Shown here piece after piece: positions 29,855 to 39,732 of a stretch of DNA of 64,000 nucleotides. A program made the position numbers and the translations under genes. This stretch comes from Verrucomicrobiota bacterium (GTDB lineage: Bacteria > Verrucomicrobiota > Verrucomicrobiia > CAIQCK01): contig JACRQF010000010.1 of the NCBI GenBank assembly GCA_016222825.1, forward strand, positions 248,001 through 312,000, in the 5' to 3' direction. The notes below the pieces were generated by a model. It was not told the DNA's origin and did no database searches. It worked only from the letters and a program-made list of their open reading frames with translations. Positions within the stretch are counted from its first letter, which is position 1; every line of letters starts with the position of its first letter.

Positions 29855-32062
29855 TCACTTCTTGAGCCGCACGAGGACTTTGAGTTGCTTGACGACGTAT
29901 TGGGAGGCGTTGCCGTTGAAGGTCCAGTCGAGGGTGCGCTGGGCTTTGGCCTTGGCGTCGCTGGTGCCAATGCCGAGGTCGGCGGCGGGGCCGGATTTCC
30001 AGTTGTTGAAGGCGAAAATGGTCTGCCTGGCGGCGGGGTGGCCGACTTGCATGGAGCCGTAGCCGTCCTCGGGGTCCGCGATCTGGTCGCCGAAGTCCCA
30101 GGCGGTGTCGAGGGCGTTGGGAACCTTGGCGGTGTTGAGCGGGCCGTAGTTGTGCGGGAAGAACTCGATGTTGCCGGTGAAGTCTGTGCCGGCGGTGACA
30201 CGCGGGTTGTTGGAGAGGACGTTCATGTGGGTGACGGCGCACTGGAACCTGGCCTTGGAGGCGACGGTGGGCACGCCGAGCTTGGCGAGGTCGGTTGTGA
30301 AGACGTCCATCGAGACATAAACCCACTGGGTCGGCTCGCCTTGCTTGCGCAGTTCGAGGAAGTAGGCGACTCGGTCAACCGGCCCGGCAATCTGCGCGCG
30401 GCGGTCCACGTCGTAGGCGATGTCGCGCTTGGCCTTGGCGAGGTCGAGGGCGTAGAGGAGCTGGTAGTCCTTCGACTCGGGAACCTTCAGCGAGAGGATG
30501 TCCATCTGCGGCTCTTTGCCGGCGCGGAACGCGGACGCGGGCAGGCCCTCCTTGTTCATGAGGTTCGGCTCGGCGGACTTGTCCCACGCGAAACGCATCG
30601 CGACCGGCTCCTTGACCTTGTCGGAGGAGAGCACGACGGAGTCGCCGTCAATGGCGGCGTCGGCCTTGGTCCAGTCGGTCTCCTTGCCGATGACCTCGAA
30701 CCAGTTCAGCGGCTTGCCGTCGCGCGAGGCGAGGCCGCCGCCGACGTTGTCGAAGCGGACGCGAATCTTGCCGTCCTCGATGGACATCGTCTTGAAGGTC
30801 GGGCCGGAGGCAACGAGGTCGGTCTGGCCATAGACGTTCTTCAACGCGAGCAGCGCGAGGCGGCGGCCGACTTCCTGTTTGTTCTTCGGGTGGATGTCCT
30901 TGTAGTTGCCGATGTCGCTGGGCACGACCATGCCGGTGTTGGGAATCTCAAGCGCGGCGGACTGCGCCTCCCAGAACTCCGCGAGCACGACCGGGTTTTC
31001 CGCGCCGTAATGGTAGGGCGCGATCTGGACGTAGTAGAACGGCAGCTCGCTGTTCCAGAGCTGGCGCCAGCCTTTGATGAGCGCCTTCATCTTCTCGGTG
31101 TAGAGCTTGCCCTCGGCGTGGTTGGATTCGCCCTGATACCAGATGGCGCCGCGGATGGCGAACGGCACGAGCGGGTGGATCATGGCGTTGTAGAGCGTCG
31201 TGGGCTGGCCGTGGGGGTTGGCCCGCGCGCCGAGAGGGATGAAGTCCTGCGGGAACTCCGGCATTGGCGCGATAAGCTCCTCCTTCGCGATGGACTGCCG
31301 GGTCGCCTGCATCCACGTCTCCAACGTGCCAAGGTATTTACCCAGACCTTCCTTGAACTCCGCCGAGCGCGGGTCGGCCTTGGCGATCTTCTGCTTGATG
31401 TCCGCGAGCGCCGGCAAATCCGCGAAGCCCGCCGGGGTCGTCCAAGGCTCGATGCGCGTGCCGCCCCAGGAGGAATTGACGAGGCCGATGGGGACGTTGA
31501 GTTTCTTCTGAAGCTCGCGCGCCATGAAGTAACCGCACGCCGTGAATCCGCCCGCCGTCGCCGGGCTGCACACCTGCCACTCGCCGGGGAAATCCTTCGC
31601 GGGGACGCTGGCCGTGAGCTTCGGCACCTTGATGTGGCGGATCTTCGGATGATTGGCGTCGGCGATTTCCTGCTGGGCGTTGTCGCAACCGGCGACGACC
31701 CACTCCATGTTCGACTGCCCCGAGCAAAGCCAGACCTCGCCAACGAGCACGTCATCGAGCGTGATGGTGTTTTTGCCGGCGATCTTCATCGTCAGCGGCC
31801 CACCCGCCGTCATCTTCGGCAGCGTGACGCGCCACTCGCCGGCTTTGTTGGCGGTGGTGGTCACGGCCGGCTGCTCGCCGATCTGGACGGACACCTGCTC
31901 ACCCGGCTCGGCCCAGCCCCAAACGGGAAGCGCCTGGTCACGCTGCAAGACCATGTGACTGCCAAAGACATGCGGCAACGAGACGTTGGCGGAGACGGGA
32001 GTGACGACAGCGAGGCCAGCCGCCAGCAAGGCGGCCAAAGTGAGCGACGAGATGCATTTCAT
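29855..32062 (-). CDS. secreted sialate O-acetylesterase-like SASA-domain protein
   Basis: This 735-aa protein has a signal peptide (MKCISSLTLAALLAAGLAV). The SASA (DUF303) esterase domain shows the nucleophile segment CSGQSNMEW near residue 115 and WYQGESN near 309, both hallmarks of SGNH-type carbohydrate acetylesterases, plus a DIHPKNKQEVG segment matching the Asp/His block. About 230 C-terminal residues after the esterase module form a separate beta-rich domain. The ATG at 32062 was chosen for its leader; the ORF extends about 150 residues upstream without support. With the sialidases it suggests removal of O-acetyl groups, although SASA enzymes also act on xylan and other acetylated glycans. 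Confidence 0.88.
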   Translation of the reverse strand: MKCISSLTLAALLAAGLAVVTPVSANVSLPHVFGSHMVLQRDQALPVWGWAEPGEQVSVQIGEQPAVTTTANKAGEWRVTLPKMTAGGPLTMKIAGKNTITLDDVLVGEVWLCSGQSNMEWVVAGCDNAQQEIADANHPKIRHIKVPKLTASVPAKDFPGEWQVCSPATAGGFTACGYFMARELQKKLNVPIGLVNSSWGGTRIEPWTTPAGFADLPALADIKQKIAKADPRSAEFKEGLGKYLGTLETWMQATRQSIAKEELIAPMPEFPQDFIPLGARANPHGQPTTLYNAMIHPLVPFAIRGAIWYQGESNHAEGKLYTEKMKALIKGWRQLWNSELPFYYVQIAPYHYGAENPVVLAEFWEAQSAALEIPNTGMVVPSDIGNYKDIHPKNKQEVGRRLALLALKNVYGQTDLVASGPTFKTMSIEDGKIRVRFDNVGGGLASRDGKPLNWFEVIGKETDWTKADAAIDGDSVVLSSDKVKEPVAMRFAWDKSAEPNLMNKEGLPASAFRAGKEPQMDILSLKVPESKDYQLLYALDLAKAKRDIAYDVDRRAQIAGPVDRVAYFLELRKQGEPTQWVYVSMDVFTTDLAKLGVPTVASKARFQCAVTHMNVLSNNPRVTAGTDFTGNIEFFPHNYGPLNTAKVPNALDTAWDFGDQIADPEDGYGSMQVGHPAARQTIFAFNNWKSGPAADLGIGTSDAKAKAQRTLDWTFNGNASQYVVKQLKVLVRLKK

Positions 32063-32211
32063 AGTTTGAGTTACCTGAGTGTTTCCAGAGCAACAGAAGC
32101 GGATGAAACCTTCAAGCTTTGATTGAGCGCGGTTGGCGGTATGACTCGTTGTTGTTGGGGCTTCACGGGAGCGCCGCCAAACTCCGCCGGCGCCGCGCAT
32201 CTCTCCCGCCC

Positions 32212-33684
32212 CTACTTCTCGCGGATGAACTCGTAAACATTGAGATAATCCTGGCCGGGGTTCTTCCAGGAGTAGTCGTAGCGCATGCCGTTGACCATGA
32301 GTTCGCTGAAGTGGTTGGGGTAGGAATACCACATGCCGATGGCGCGCTGGAGGGCGGACTCGATGCCGGCGGCGTTGAAGTCGTTGAAGACGTAGCCGTT
32401 TCGCTCGTGGTAGGGCTTGGGGGCGTGGTTGGCGTCGAAGACGGTGTCGGCCAAGCCGCCGGTGGCGCGGACGATGGGCACGGCGCCGTATTTCAGGCCG
32501 ATCATCTGGGTGAGGCCGCACGGTTCGAAGAGACTCGGCACGAGAATCATGTCGGAGCCGGCGTAGATGAGGTGGGAGAGTTCTTCGTTGAAGCTCAGCT
32601 CCAGATGGCAGTCGGGGTTGTCGTTATACTGGCGCTTGAGTCCCCAGAAGTGATGGGCAATGCGCCCGTCCGGGCTGGTGCCGAGCAAAACAAACTGGCA
32701 GCCGTGGTTGATGCAATAGTGGATGGCGTGCGTGATGAGCGGCACGCCCTTCTGGTGGTCGAGCCGGCCGATGTAGGTGACGATGGGCTTGAAGGCGTCG
32801 CGCAGCCAGAACCGGTCGCGCAGGGCCTTCTTGTTGGCGAACTTGTCGGCGAGCTTGTCGGCGGAGTATTGGCGCGGGATGTGGCGGTCTATCTCCGGAT
32901 TCCAGACTTCGTAGTCCACGCCGTTGAGGATGCCGCCGACTTTTCGCTGATGGACGTGGAGCGTGTGGCCGAGGCCGTAGTTCTGGCCAGAGTGCATGAT
33001 CTCCCACGCATAACGCGGCGAGACGGTGGTGACGAAGTTGGAATAGACGATGCCGGCCTTCATCTGGTTGATGGCGGCGTGGTTGAAGTTGTCCTGCAAC
33101 CGGTCCTGGTGGAAGAAGTAGCTGTGGCGGTTGAGGCCGGTGGCGCGGAGGATGTGCTCGCCGGTGACGCCCTGGTGCTGGAGGTTGTGCAGCGTGTAGC
33201 AGACGCGCGGATGCGTCATGCCGAGGTGCTTGTAGATTTCGTAGAGCATCACCGGCACCAGCCCTGTCTGCCAGTCGTGGCAATGGATGATGTCGGGATG
33301 CTTGTTGCTCTTGAGCATGAACTCCAGCGCCGCCCGCGAGAAGAACGCGAACCGCTGGTCGTCGTCGCCATTCCCGTAGAACGTGCGGCGATGGAAGAAA
33401 TTGTGGTCGGAGTGCGGCTCGATGAAGAAGCATTTCCGCCCGTGGACGAAGCCGAAATAGACGGTGCAGTGGATGCTTTGGTTATACCACGGCACCCAGA
33501 GGTCCTTGTGGGTGATCTGGAGTCCGTAAATCTGGTCGTAGCGCAGGCAGTCGTATTTCGGCAGGATGATCTCGACGGAGTTGCCGCGGACCTCCAGTTC
33601 GCGGCACAGCCCGAACACAACATCCCCCAGCCCGCCCACTTTGGCGACGGGAGCGCACTCTGACGACACCATCACGATATACAT
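32212..33684 (-). CDS. glgA: glycogen/starch synthase (GT5)
   Basis: This 490-aa GT5 enzyme transfers glucose from ADP-glucose (or UDP-glucose) to growing alpha-1,4-glucan. It carries the N-terminal KVGGLGD nucleotide-sugar motif (about residues 15-21), CHDWQTGLVP, NGVDYEVWNP and GRLDHQKG. It also has the C-terminal EPCGLTQM block with the catalytic-region Glu, followed by ATGGLADTV. The start MYIVMV follows AAGAAAGAAC; an upstream ATG adds only a Lys-rich tail. A GH57 gene lies about 100 bp upstream on the same strand, consistent with glycogen metabolism. Confidence 0.93.
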   Translation of the reverse strand: MYIVMVSSECAPVAKVGGLGDVVFGLCRELEVRGNSVEIILPKYDCLRYDQIYGLQITHKDLWVPWYNQSIHCTVYFGFVHGRKCFFIEPHSDHNFFHRRTFYGNGDDDQRFAFFSRAALEFMLKSNKHPDIIHCHDWQTGLVPVMLYEIYKHLGMTHPRVCYTLHNLQHQGVTGEHILRATGLNRHSYFFHQDRLQDNFNHAAINQMKAGIVYSNFVTTVSPRYAWEIMHSGQNYGLGHTLHVHQRKVGGILNGVDYEVWNPEIDRHIPRQYSADKLADKFANKKALRDRFWLRDAFKPIVTYIGRLDHQKGVPLITHAIHYCINHGCQFVLLGTSPDGRIAHHFWGLKRQYNDNPDCHLELSFNEELSHLIYAGSDMILVPSLFEPCGLTQMIGLKYGAVPIVRATGGLADTVFDANHAPKPYHERNGYVFNDFNAAGIESALQRAIGMWYSYPNHFSELMVNGMRYDYSWKNPGQDYLNVYEFIREK

Positions 33685-33783
33685 CGGTTGTTCTTTCTTC
33701 TCCTTCTTCAGCTTCAAGCCTCGACGCCGGACATACTAGCCTGCCCTTCCGCCGCGAGCAACGCGCCTTTTTGTGGGTTCGCC

Positions 33784-34983
33784 CTACTTCTTTCCCATCT
33801 TCGTCATCACCGTATCCAGCAAGTGATACGCCTGCTCCAGATCGTCGAACGACCGGTGGACCCAGCGGCTGCCCCAGTAGAAGTTGCAGCTCGTCTCCGC
33901 CGTCAGGATGAAATCGTGAGCGCGCGTGATCAGACGGAAAATCTCCTGCGCATCGCCCCCTGCCGGCTTCCGCTCGCTGAATGTGTGAACCACCTGATGA
34001 TAGTAGTCGCTCGCCCTCTTCACTTCGTCCCAGCCCTTCTTCTGCAGGAGCGAGCCGGTCCATTGCGTGAAGTCGCCGCCCCAATGATGCTCCGTGTTCC
34101 AAGCGCCGCGATGCACCTCCACCTCCTCCGTCGGCGGAAACCGATGCAGATACTCGCCGATGTGGATCGGCTTGAAGCCAAGCGTGCCGGCGCGGCAGCG
34201 ATTCAGAATCTCGCGGTAGAAGAATCCCCAGAAGCCGCTCTCCACGTTCGTCGTGCGGAACCAGCCGCCGTTCTCGCCGTCGGTCCACGTTGTCACCAGC
34301 GCCGGGAAGTCGCAGAACTTCGTCCGCTCGAGCACTTCATTCTGGAACCAGCCGGGGTCCATGCCGGAAAGCTGTGCGTTGGACAACTCGCGGTCACGCG
34401 GCACCACCACAATCTCCGCGCCGCCGTAACGCGCCAGATAAGGCCGGTAGCGTGCCTCCTCCCATCGCATCTCCCGCTTCGGCTTGATGAAGATGGAATC
34501 CACCAGCACATATCGGTAGCCGTGCTTCTGCAACATCGGGATCATCTCCATGCAAAACCCCATCTCCGGCGGCCAGAATCCGCCGAAACTCTCCCGGCCA
34601 AGCAGATGTTTCCCCAGCCCCTGCCACCAAGCCGTCTGCGCGTCCCAATCCGCCGGCGGAATCAACGGATACACCGGGTGATACAACCCGCTGCCCACGA
34701 TCTCAATCGGCGCGTGCCGAAACCGCTTCAGAAAATCCTCGATGTCCACCACGTCACGGAACGTCTGCCGCACGCCAGGGTCTTCCAGTTGTTTCAGCAG
34801 CGTCCCCGAAACGCTCAAGTGCAGCCGCGCGACATCGTGGTAGCCCTCCAGCATTCGCGTGATGCGGTCGTAGCACCAGAGGATCTGCTTCGCCTCCCAG
34901 CTCTCGCCGGAATTGTGCAGCGCCACCAGGTTCCCCAGCGGCTGATGCAGGTGAAGCCCCAACGCGTGATAAACCTCAGGCAT
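33784..34983 (-). CDS. glycoside hydrolase family 57 protein
   Basis: This 399-aa GH57-type enzyme is probably an alpha-amylase or branching enzyme. It has the N-terminal LGLHLHQPLG block, FWPPEMGF with the presumed nucleophile Glu near residue 145, and TTWTDGENGGW with the acid/base Asp near 240. The start is well defined: GGAGGAATTTCAC precedes ATG, whereas the longer ORF start lacks a Shine-Dalgarno. No signal peptide was seen, so it should act in the cytoplasm on glycogen. The neighbouring glgA supports this. Confidence 0.88.
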   Translation of the reverse strand: MPEVYHALGLHLHQPLGNLVALHNSGESWEAKQILWCYDRITRMLEGYHDVARLHLSVSGTLLKQLEDPGVRQTFRDVVDIEDFLKRFRHAPIEIVGSGLYHPVYPLIPPADWDAQTAWWQGLGKHLLGRESFGGFWPPEMGFCMEMIPMLQKHGYRYVLVDSIFIKPKREMRWEEARYRPYLARYGGAEIVVVPRDRELSNAQLSGMDPGWFQNEVLERTKFCDFPALVTTWTDGENGGWFRTTNVESGFWGFFYREILNRCRAGTLGFKPIHIGEYLHRFPPTEEVEVHRGAWNTEHHWGGDFTQWTGSLLQKKGWDEVKRASDYYHQVVHTFSERKPAGGDAQEIFRLITRAHDFILTAETSCNFYWGSRWVHRSFDDLEQAYHLLDTVMTKMGKK

Positions 34984-35108
34984 GTGAAATTCCTCCGTCG
35001 CTCTAGTTAATTGGCATCTCGCACCAGCCGACATCGGCCGTGCCTTCAATCGCAGCTTACGACGCGGCGCGCCGTCCGGCCAAGCGCGAACTTCCCAAAC
35101 CCCGCTGG

Positions 35109-35840
35109 CTACCGCATGAACAGGCCGCCGTTCACGTCCAGCGTCTCGCCGGTCATGAAGAGGCTGTTGATCGCAAACTCGATGGCGGCGGCTATCTCCT
35201 CCGGCTGGCCATTGCGCCGCAACGGCGTCGCGGCCCGAAACTCGGCCAGTCTTTGGGGCGTCGTGACTTTGTCATGAAACGGCGTCTCGATCACGCCGGG
35301 CGCTATCGCATTGACCCGGATGGTCGGCGCCAGTTCCTTCGCCAACCCGCGCGTGAACGTGTCCAGCGCGCCCTTGGCAGCGCCGTAGATCGTTGCCGTC
35401 GGCGCGCCGTGCCGGACCGCGATCGAGGTGACGTTGACGATGCACGGTTGCTGGCCGCGTTCCAGCAAGGGCACGCACAGCGATGACATCAGCATCGTGG
35501 AAAACGTGTTCAGGGCGAAAACCTCTTGCATCAGTTGCCAGGAGAGTTCGCGCGCGGTTTCGCGGCGAATCAGGCCGCCCGCGTTGTTCACCAGCACGTC
35601 CAGCTTGCCGCAACGCTCTGTCACAAACGCAACGACTTCGCGACAGCCCGCCTCTGTCGCCAAATCCGCCTGCACCAGATGCGCAGTGCCGCCTGCGGCG
35701 CGAACGTCGCCCGCCACCGCTTCCGCCGCGCCGCGCGAGGCATGGAAGTGGATGATAATCTCGCCTCCCGCAGCCAGCCGCTTTGCGGTGGCCGCGCCAA
35801 TGCCGGTGCCCGCTCCTGTGATGAGAATGGTCTTGTTCAT
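35109..35840 (-). CDS. SDR-family oxidoreductase, FabG-like
   Basis: This 243-aa classical SDR has TGAGTGIG near residues 8-15, NNAG near 88, and catalytic Ser and Tyr-x3-Lys in TSIAV...YGAAK. PGVIETPF and the C-terminal TGETLDVNGG are typical of 3-oxoacyl-ACP reductase or sugar-dehydrogenase-type members. It lies 22 nt after the (alpha/alpha)6 protein gene, which itself follows the sugar transporter, so a role in oxidising the imported sugar is more likely than fatty-acid synthesis. That is inferred from context. Confidence 0.9.
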   Translation of the reverse strand: MNKTILITGAGTGIGAATAKRLAAGGEIIIHFHASRGAAEAVAGDVRAAGGTAHLVQADLATEAGCREVVAFVTERCGKLDVLVNNAGGLIRRETARELSWQLMQEVFALNTFSTMLMSSLCVPLLERGQQPCIVNVTSIAVRHGAPTATIYGAAKGALDTFTRGLAKELAPTIRVNAIAPGVIETPFHDKVTTPQRLAEFRAATPLRRNGQPEEIAAAIEFAINSLFMTGETLDVNGGLFMR

Positions 35841-35861
35841 GGATTCACGCTTTGGCGTGTC

Positions 35862-38015
35862 TTATTTCTTCGTCTTAGTCTTCACAACCAACCGCAACTC
35901 CTCGCCCGCCTTCAGCGACACGGAAATGCCCTCAATCAACTCCTTGCCGTCGCGAACCTGCTTCTCGCCGCTAGCAGCGTTGCAGACTTCGTAGCGCTCG
36001 CCGGCTTGCGCCGTGAACCACTCTGGGAACTGGTTGATACGCGGGTAGTCAAGCGGCAGATGCATGTTCAGCTTGTGCCGCTGTTTGTCGAAGATGAGAC
36101 GCCCTTCCCACGGCTTGTCCGCCACGACACTGATGCAAAGGTTTCCGCCCCCGCGTGCCGCGCCGAAGCGAACGTCCGCGCGCCACGGCTCGACGGTAAT
36201 GCCCTGGGTTTTCCAAAGCGCATACATGAGCGACGTGCGCGCCGAGTTGCCATCGCCGTGCCAGCCTTCGATGACGCCGTTGGGATGCTGACGGCCCCAC
36301 ATCGTCTTGATCTCGGCGTCCATCCATTCCGCGGCTGAAGCGATTGGCTCGCGGTTGAAGAGGTTGATCGCACCCTCAATGGAGTCGGCGTAACCGTCGG
36401 CGGTGTTGCTCTGGCACATACCGCCCTGACCGGTGTAGTGCTCCTTCAAATTGCTGAGCGCCTTGCGCACGGCGTCGCGATAGGCGGTTGTCTTGTCAAG
36501 AAGGTAGGCGGTGTAGAAGCCGTCGTAGTTGTAGCCCCAGTTGTCGGTAAGCGCGGCGGAGGCTGGTTTGCCAGTTTGGTTATTAACATGGAGGTAGATC
36601 AGGCCGTGCTCGTTGGTGGCGATCTGTAGAATACGGTCATACATCTCGTGGAGCGGCTTGCGGTAAGCTTCGCGCTTTTCCGGCGCGGCGTGAGCACAGG
36701 CTACGTAGAGTTCGGAGAGACCGTTGATGACCTCGCAGGAATGGTCGCCAAGCTTGAGGTCCTTCATGTCGCGCGTCGGATGGTTCTTGCCGAGCAAGTA
36801 GTAGTCGCCGAGCCGGATGGCCCAGTCGAGATACTTGCGCTCGCCGGTAAACCAAAACAGCCGCGCGCAAGCCTGGAGCAGATCGCCGTTGACCTCGAAG
36901 TTCAGCGTCGGAATCTTGCCGAATGGCGTTTCCACCGGCGCATTCTTCCAGATGTCATCAATGATGCCGATGGCGCGCTCGCTCCACGGGCTTTTACCGA
37001 GCCACTCGGTGATGGGCAGCAGGCCATCCTTCACGTATTCCGCACCGTCAAAGATGATCGCGTCGAGTTCAATCTTCTCGCGCCGCCAGCCCTTGTTGCT
37101 GAACGAGTAATCGTCCGGCAACCGATCCACGCGGCAGGTCAGCTTCATTTCCGTGCGCAGCATCTCCAGCATCCTGCCCTCGAACAGCGGCCGGTCGGTC
37201 ATCGCCGCGGTGAGCACCATGAACGGCCAGTTGTCAGCGGCCGAGTCGCGCCCGTTCCAGTAATCCACCTGCAAGTTTCGCGGAATCAGCCCCGTCGCAG
37301 GGTCCGCGTGCGCCAGCCAGCCGTCAATGAACTTGCGCGAACGATAGAATGCCTCGTTCGCCTGCCGCGCATGCTTTTCGGCGAGCCGGAACGCCGCTTC
37401 GATGCGCGCGTCGCTCGCAGGCTTCGCCGGCGCGGGCAGCGGCGTGTCCCACTGCTTGCGCATCTCCGGGAAACCTTCGCCTTGGAACCCCATCCACGGC
37501 GACCGCGCTCGCGCCGCCTGCGCTTTCAGCGCGGACTTCGCTTTGTAGCTCGCCGTCTTCAGGTCGGGCCGCTTCGCATCACCGCCCGGCGCCGTCAACC
37601 GCACCTCCGCGATGAACGCCGCCTTGCCGCCTTCGCCGGGCTTGAGTGTGATGTCGTAGCGTTCGCCTTTCAATCCATCCGGCAACGGCACGCGCAGCCA
37701 GCGAAAACCGTTGTAGTCACCGCCACCGCTCACCGGTAGCGACTGGCCGTTGACGATGACCACCGCCACGCGCTTGTCGTTCTTCGATCCCCACAGCAGT
37801 TCCATCGCCGCGCCGGCCTGCGGTTTAACCTCGAAAGTCATCTGCATCTCTGCCCGTCCGAGCCAATAGTAGTTGGTCCCATTGAACTCCTGATCGCCGC
37901 CACGGAACCACGCCACCGCCGCCGCGTCGTCAGGCGAACTAACCAAAGCCGGTCCCGCCGCGCTGGCGGCCAAAACCAAGCCCACAACCAATATGCTACC
38001 GACAAATGTCTTCAT
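35862..38015 (-). CDS. secreted (alpha/alpha)6-barrel-like protein, unknown function
   Basis: This 717-aa protein has a signal peptide (about 1-20). An N-terminal beta-sandwich (about 25-165, FNGTNYYWLGRAEMQMTF) is followed by a helical domain (about 195-600) with repeated Trp/Asp/His-rich loops (NPNGVIEGWHGDGNSART). A short C-terminal beta domain ends in KTKTKK. This architecture is common in glycan-active enzymes, but no named family was recognised. The ATG follows a good Shine-Dalgarno (GAGGAAAC) that overlaps the MFS stop. Co-transcription with the transporter and SDR suggests it acts outside the cell on the glycan whose product the transporter imports. Confidence 0.78.
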   Translation of the reverse strand: MKTFVGSILVVGLVLAASAAGPALVSSPDDAAAVAWFRGGDQEFNGTNYYWLGRAEMQMTFEVKPQAGAAMELLWGSKNDKRVAVVIVNGQSLPVSGGGDYNGFRWLRVPLPDGLKGERYDITLKPGEGGKAAFIAEVRLTAPGGDAKRPDLKTASYKAKSALKAQAARARSPWMGFQGEGFPEMRKQWDTPLPAPAKPASDARIEAAFRLAEKHARQANEAFYRSRKFIDGWLAHADPATGLIPRNLQVDYWNGRDSAADNWPFMVLTAAMTDRPLFEGRMLEMLRTEMKLTCRVDRLPDDYSFSNKGWRREKIELDAIIFDGAEYVKDGLLPITEWLGKSPWSERAIGIIDDIWKNAPVETPFGKIPTLNFEVNGDLLQACARLFWFTGERKYLDWAIRLGDYYLLGKNHPTRDMKDLKLGDHSCEVINGLSELYVACAHAAPEKREAYRKPLHEMYDRILQIATNEHGLIYLHVNNQTGKPASAALTDNWGYNYDGFYTAYLLDKTTAYRDAVRKALSNLKEHYTGQGGMCQSNTADGYADSIEGAINLFNREPIASAAEWMDAEIKTMWGRQHPNGVIEGWHGDGNSARTSLMYALWKTQGITVEPWRADVRFGAARGGGNLCISVVADKPWEGRLIFDKQRHKLNMHLPLDYPRINQFPEWFTAQAGERYEVCNAASGEKQVRDGKELIEGISVSLKAGEELRLVVKTKTKK

Positions 38016-38024
38016 GAGGTTTCC

Positions 38025-39449
38025 TCAGTCCACCAGTTCCCGCTCGATCTGCTCCAGCGTCTTGCCTTTTGTCTCCGGCACGCGCAACAGAACGAAGACG
38101 AAGCCAGCGGCGCAGATTGCCGCATAAATCCAGAATGTGCCCGACATGCCGACCGCGCCTCTTAGGATTGGGAATGTATAGGTCAGGATGAAGCATGCGA
38201 TCCACAGCGCCGACACAGCCACCGACACGGCCGCGCCACGAATGCGGTTCGGAAAGATCTCCGAGATAAGCACCCAAGTGATCGGCGCCAGCGACATACC
38301 GTAGCAACCGATGGCGCTCAGCGTGAGCACCAGCACCAGCAGGCCCTTCATTCCCATTGTGTAAGCCGCGCCGAGCAGCAAGTGCGAGATTGCGATGCCC
38401 GCGCAGCCGATCAGCATCAGCCCCCGCCGTCCGAAGCGGTCCACCGTGCCGATGGCAACGAACGTCACCACCAAGTTGATCGCGCCGGTGATGACGATGT
38501 TGAAGAGGATGTCGCTCACGCCGTAGCCGGCGGCTTTGTAGAGTTCCTCGGCGTAGTTGAAGATGACGTTGATGCCGCTCCACTGCTGCAACACCGCCAG
38601 CGTGACGCCCACGAGCAGAATCTTCACCATCTTCGGCTCCAGCAGGTCCAGAAACCGGACGTGGTGAATCTCCGCGCTCGCCAGCGTCGCCTGCACGTCG
38701 CGAACCTCGGCGTCGGCGTAGGCTTGGCCGCCAATCTTCGCAAGCACCTGCCGCGCGCGTTCGGCCATGCCGTTCTTCACCAGCCAGCGCGGGCTTTCCG
38801 GCACAAAGAGCGCGCTCACGAGGAACAACAACGACGGCGCGGTCACCGCCGTGAACATCCATCGCCAACCATACTGGCCGTTCCACGACTGGCGGATCAT
38901 CTCCGCCGTCGCGCCGTCGGCGACCTTCTCGGCGATCAGCCAGTTGACGACCTGCGCGGCGACGATGCCGATGACGATGGTGAGTTGGTTGATCGCGACG
39001 AGCCGGCCGCGCATGTGCGCCGGCGCAACCTCGGCGATATACATGGGCGAGAGGTTCGACGCCATGCCGATGGCCACACCGCCGACAATGCGCCAGACGA
39101 CGAACCACGAGAACGTCGTCGCCCAACCGGTGAGCACCGATGACACGGCGAACAAGAACGCCGACACCACCAGCAGCTTCTTGCGACCAAGCTTGTCACT
39201 AAGGCCGCCGGTGACCAGTGATCCCACGAGGCACCCGACCAGCGCGCAACTGTTCGCCCAGCCGCTCAGTTCCTCCGAGTCGAGTTGGAAGTATTTTTCA
39301 AAGAACGGTTTCGCCCCGCCGACGACCACCCAGTCGTAGCCGAACAACAACCCGCCCATCGCCGCGACGAGCGAGATGAGCCAGACATAGGCCATGTTGT
39401 ATCGCGCTGCGCTTCCACCGCTGTCGCCAGTCATGGGTGCTGTGATCAT
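38025..39449 (-). CDS. MFS sugar porter (sugar:H+ symporter type)
   Basis: This 474-aa protein has about 12 membrane segments and sugar-porter signatures: GRKKLL after segment 2, PESPRWL in the central loop, LQQWSGINVI in segment 7, DRFGRRGL and the closing PETKGKTLEQIE. Members take up glucose, xylose, arabinose or related sugars with protons. Start options are 39449 and, 15 nt later, 39434. It heads an operon with a secreted (alpha/alpha)6 protein and an SDR. The sugar cannot be told from sequence alone. Confidence 0.92.
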   Translation of the reverse strand: MITAPMTGDSGGSAARYNMAYVWLISLVAAMGGLLFGYDWVVVGGAKPFFEKYFQLDSEELSGWANSCALVGCLVGSLVTGGLSDKLGRKKLLVVSAFLFAVSSVLTGWATTFSWFVVWRIVGGVAIGMASNLSPMYIAEVAPAHMRGRLVAINQLTIVIGIVAAQVVNWLIAEKVADGATAEMIRQSWNGQYGWRWMFTAVTAPSLLFLVSALFVPESPRWLVKNGMAERARQVLAKIGGQAYADAEVRDVQATLASAEIHHVRFLDLLEPKMVKILLVGVTLAVLQQWSGINVIFNYAEELYKAAGYGVSDILFNIVITGAINLVVTFVAIGTVDRFGRRGLMLIGCAGIAISHLLLGAAYTMGMKGLLVLVLTLSAIGCYGMSLAPITWVLISEIFPNRIRGAAVSVAVSALWIACFILTYTFPILRGAVGMSGTFWIYAAICAAGFVFVLLRVPETKGKTLEQIERELVD

Positions 39450-39548
39450 AGGCTCTCTATTTCATCAACTGCGGTTTTCAGAATAGATGATTTCACACTG
39501 TTCGACGCTCGGCAAAAACTGGAGCGGGGGACTTGAAGCGAGCGCGGC

Positions 39549-39662
39549 CTGGGAGCGCGGGCATCCTGCCCGCCTTTCGCCGCAAGTCGAGCGGGCTGGA
39601 ACTCGGAGAGCAACCGCCGCGCAATGAGCACGCCACGGCGGGCAGGATGCCCGCGCTCCCAG
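39549..39662. repeat. 26-bp perfect inverted repeat flanking 62 bp (MITE/REP-like)
   Basis: The arms 39549-39574 and 39637-39662 are exact inverted copies, each containing a nested palindrome (GCGGGCATCCTGCCCGC). The 62-bp centre has no gene. It occupies the gap between the GH2 gene's 3' end and the MFS gene's 5' end. The size and ends fit a non-autonomous mobile palindrome. Confidence 0.85.
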
Positions 39663-39732
39663 GATGGCGCAACGCAATGAGTCATCCTGATTTTCCAACA
39701 ACAGGCATTGTTATGTGAGTCGGTCATGGCCG

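Noticed and set aside
29438..32122. Plus-strand ORF of 894 codons
   Set aside because: It is antisense to the SDR and SASA esterase genes, with no recognisable domain.
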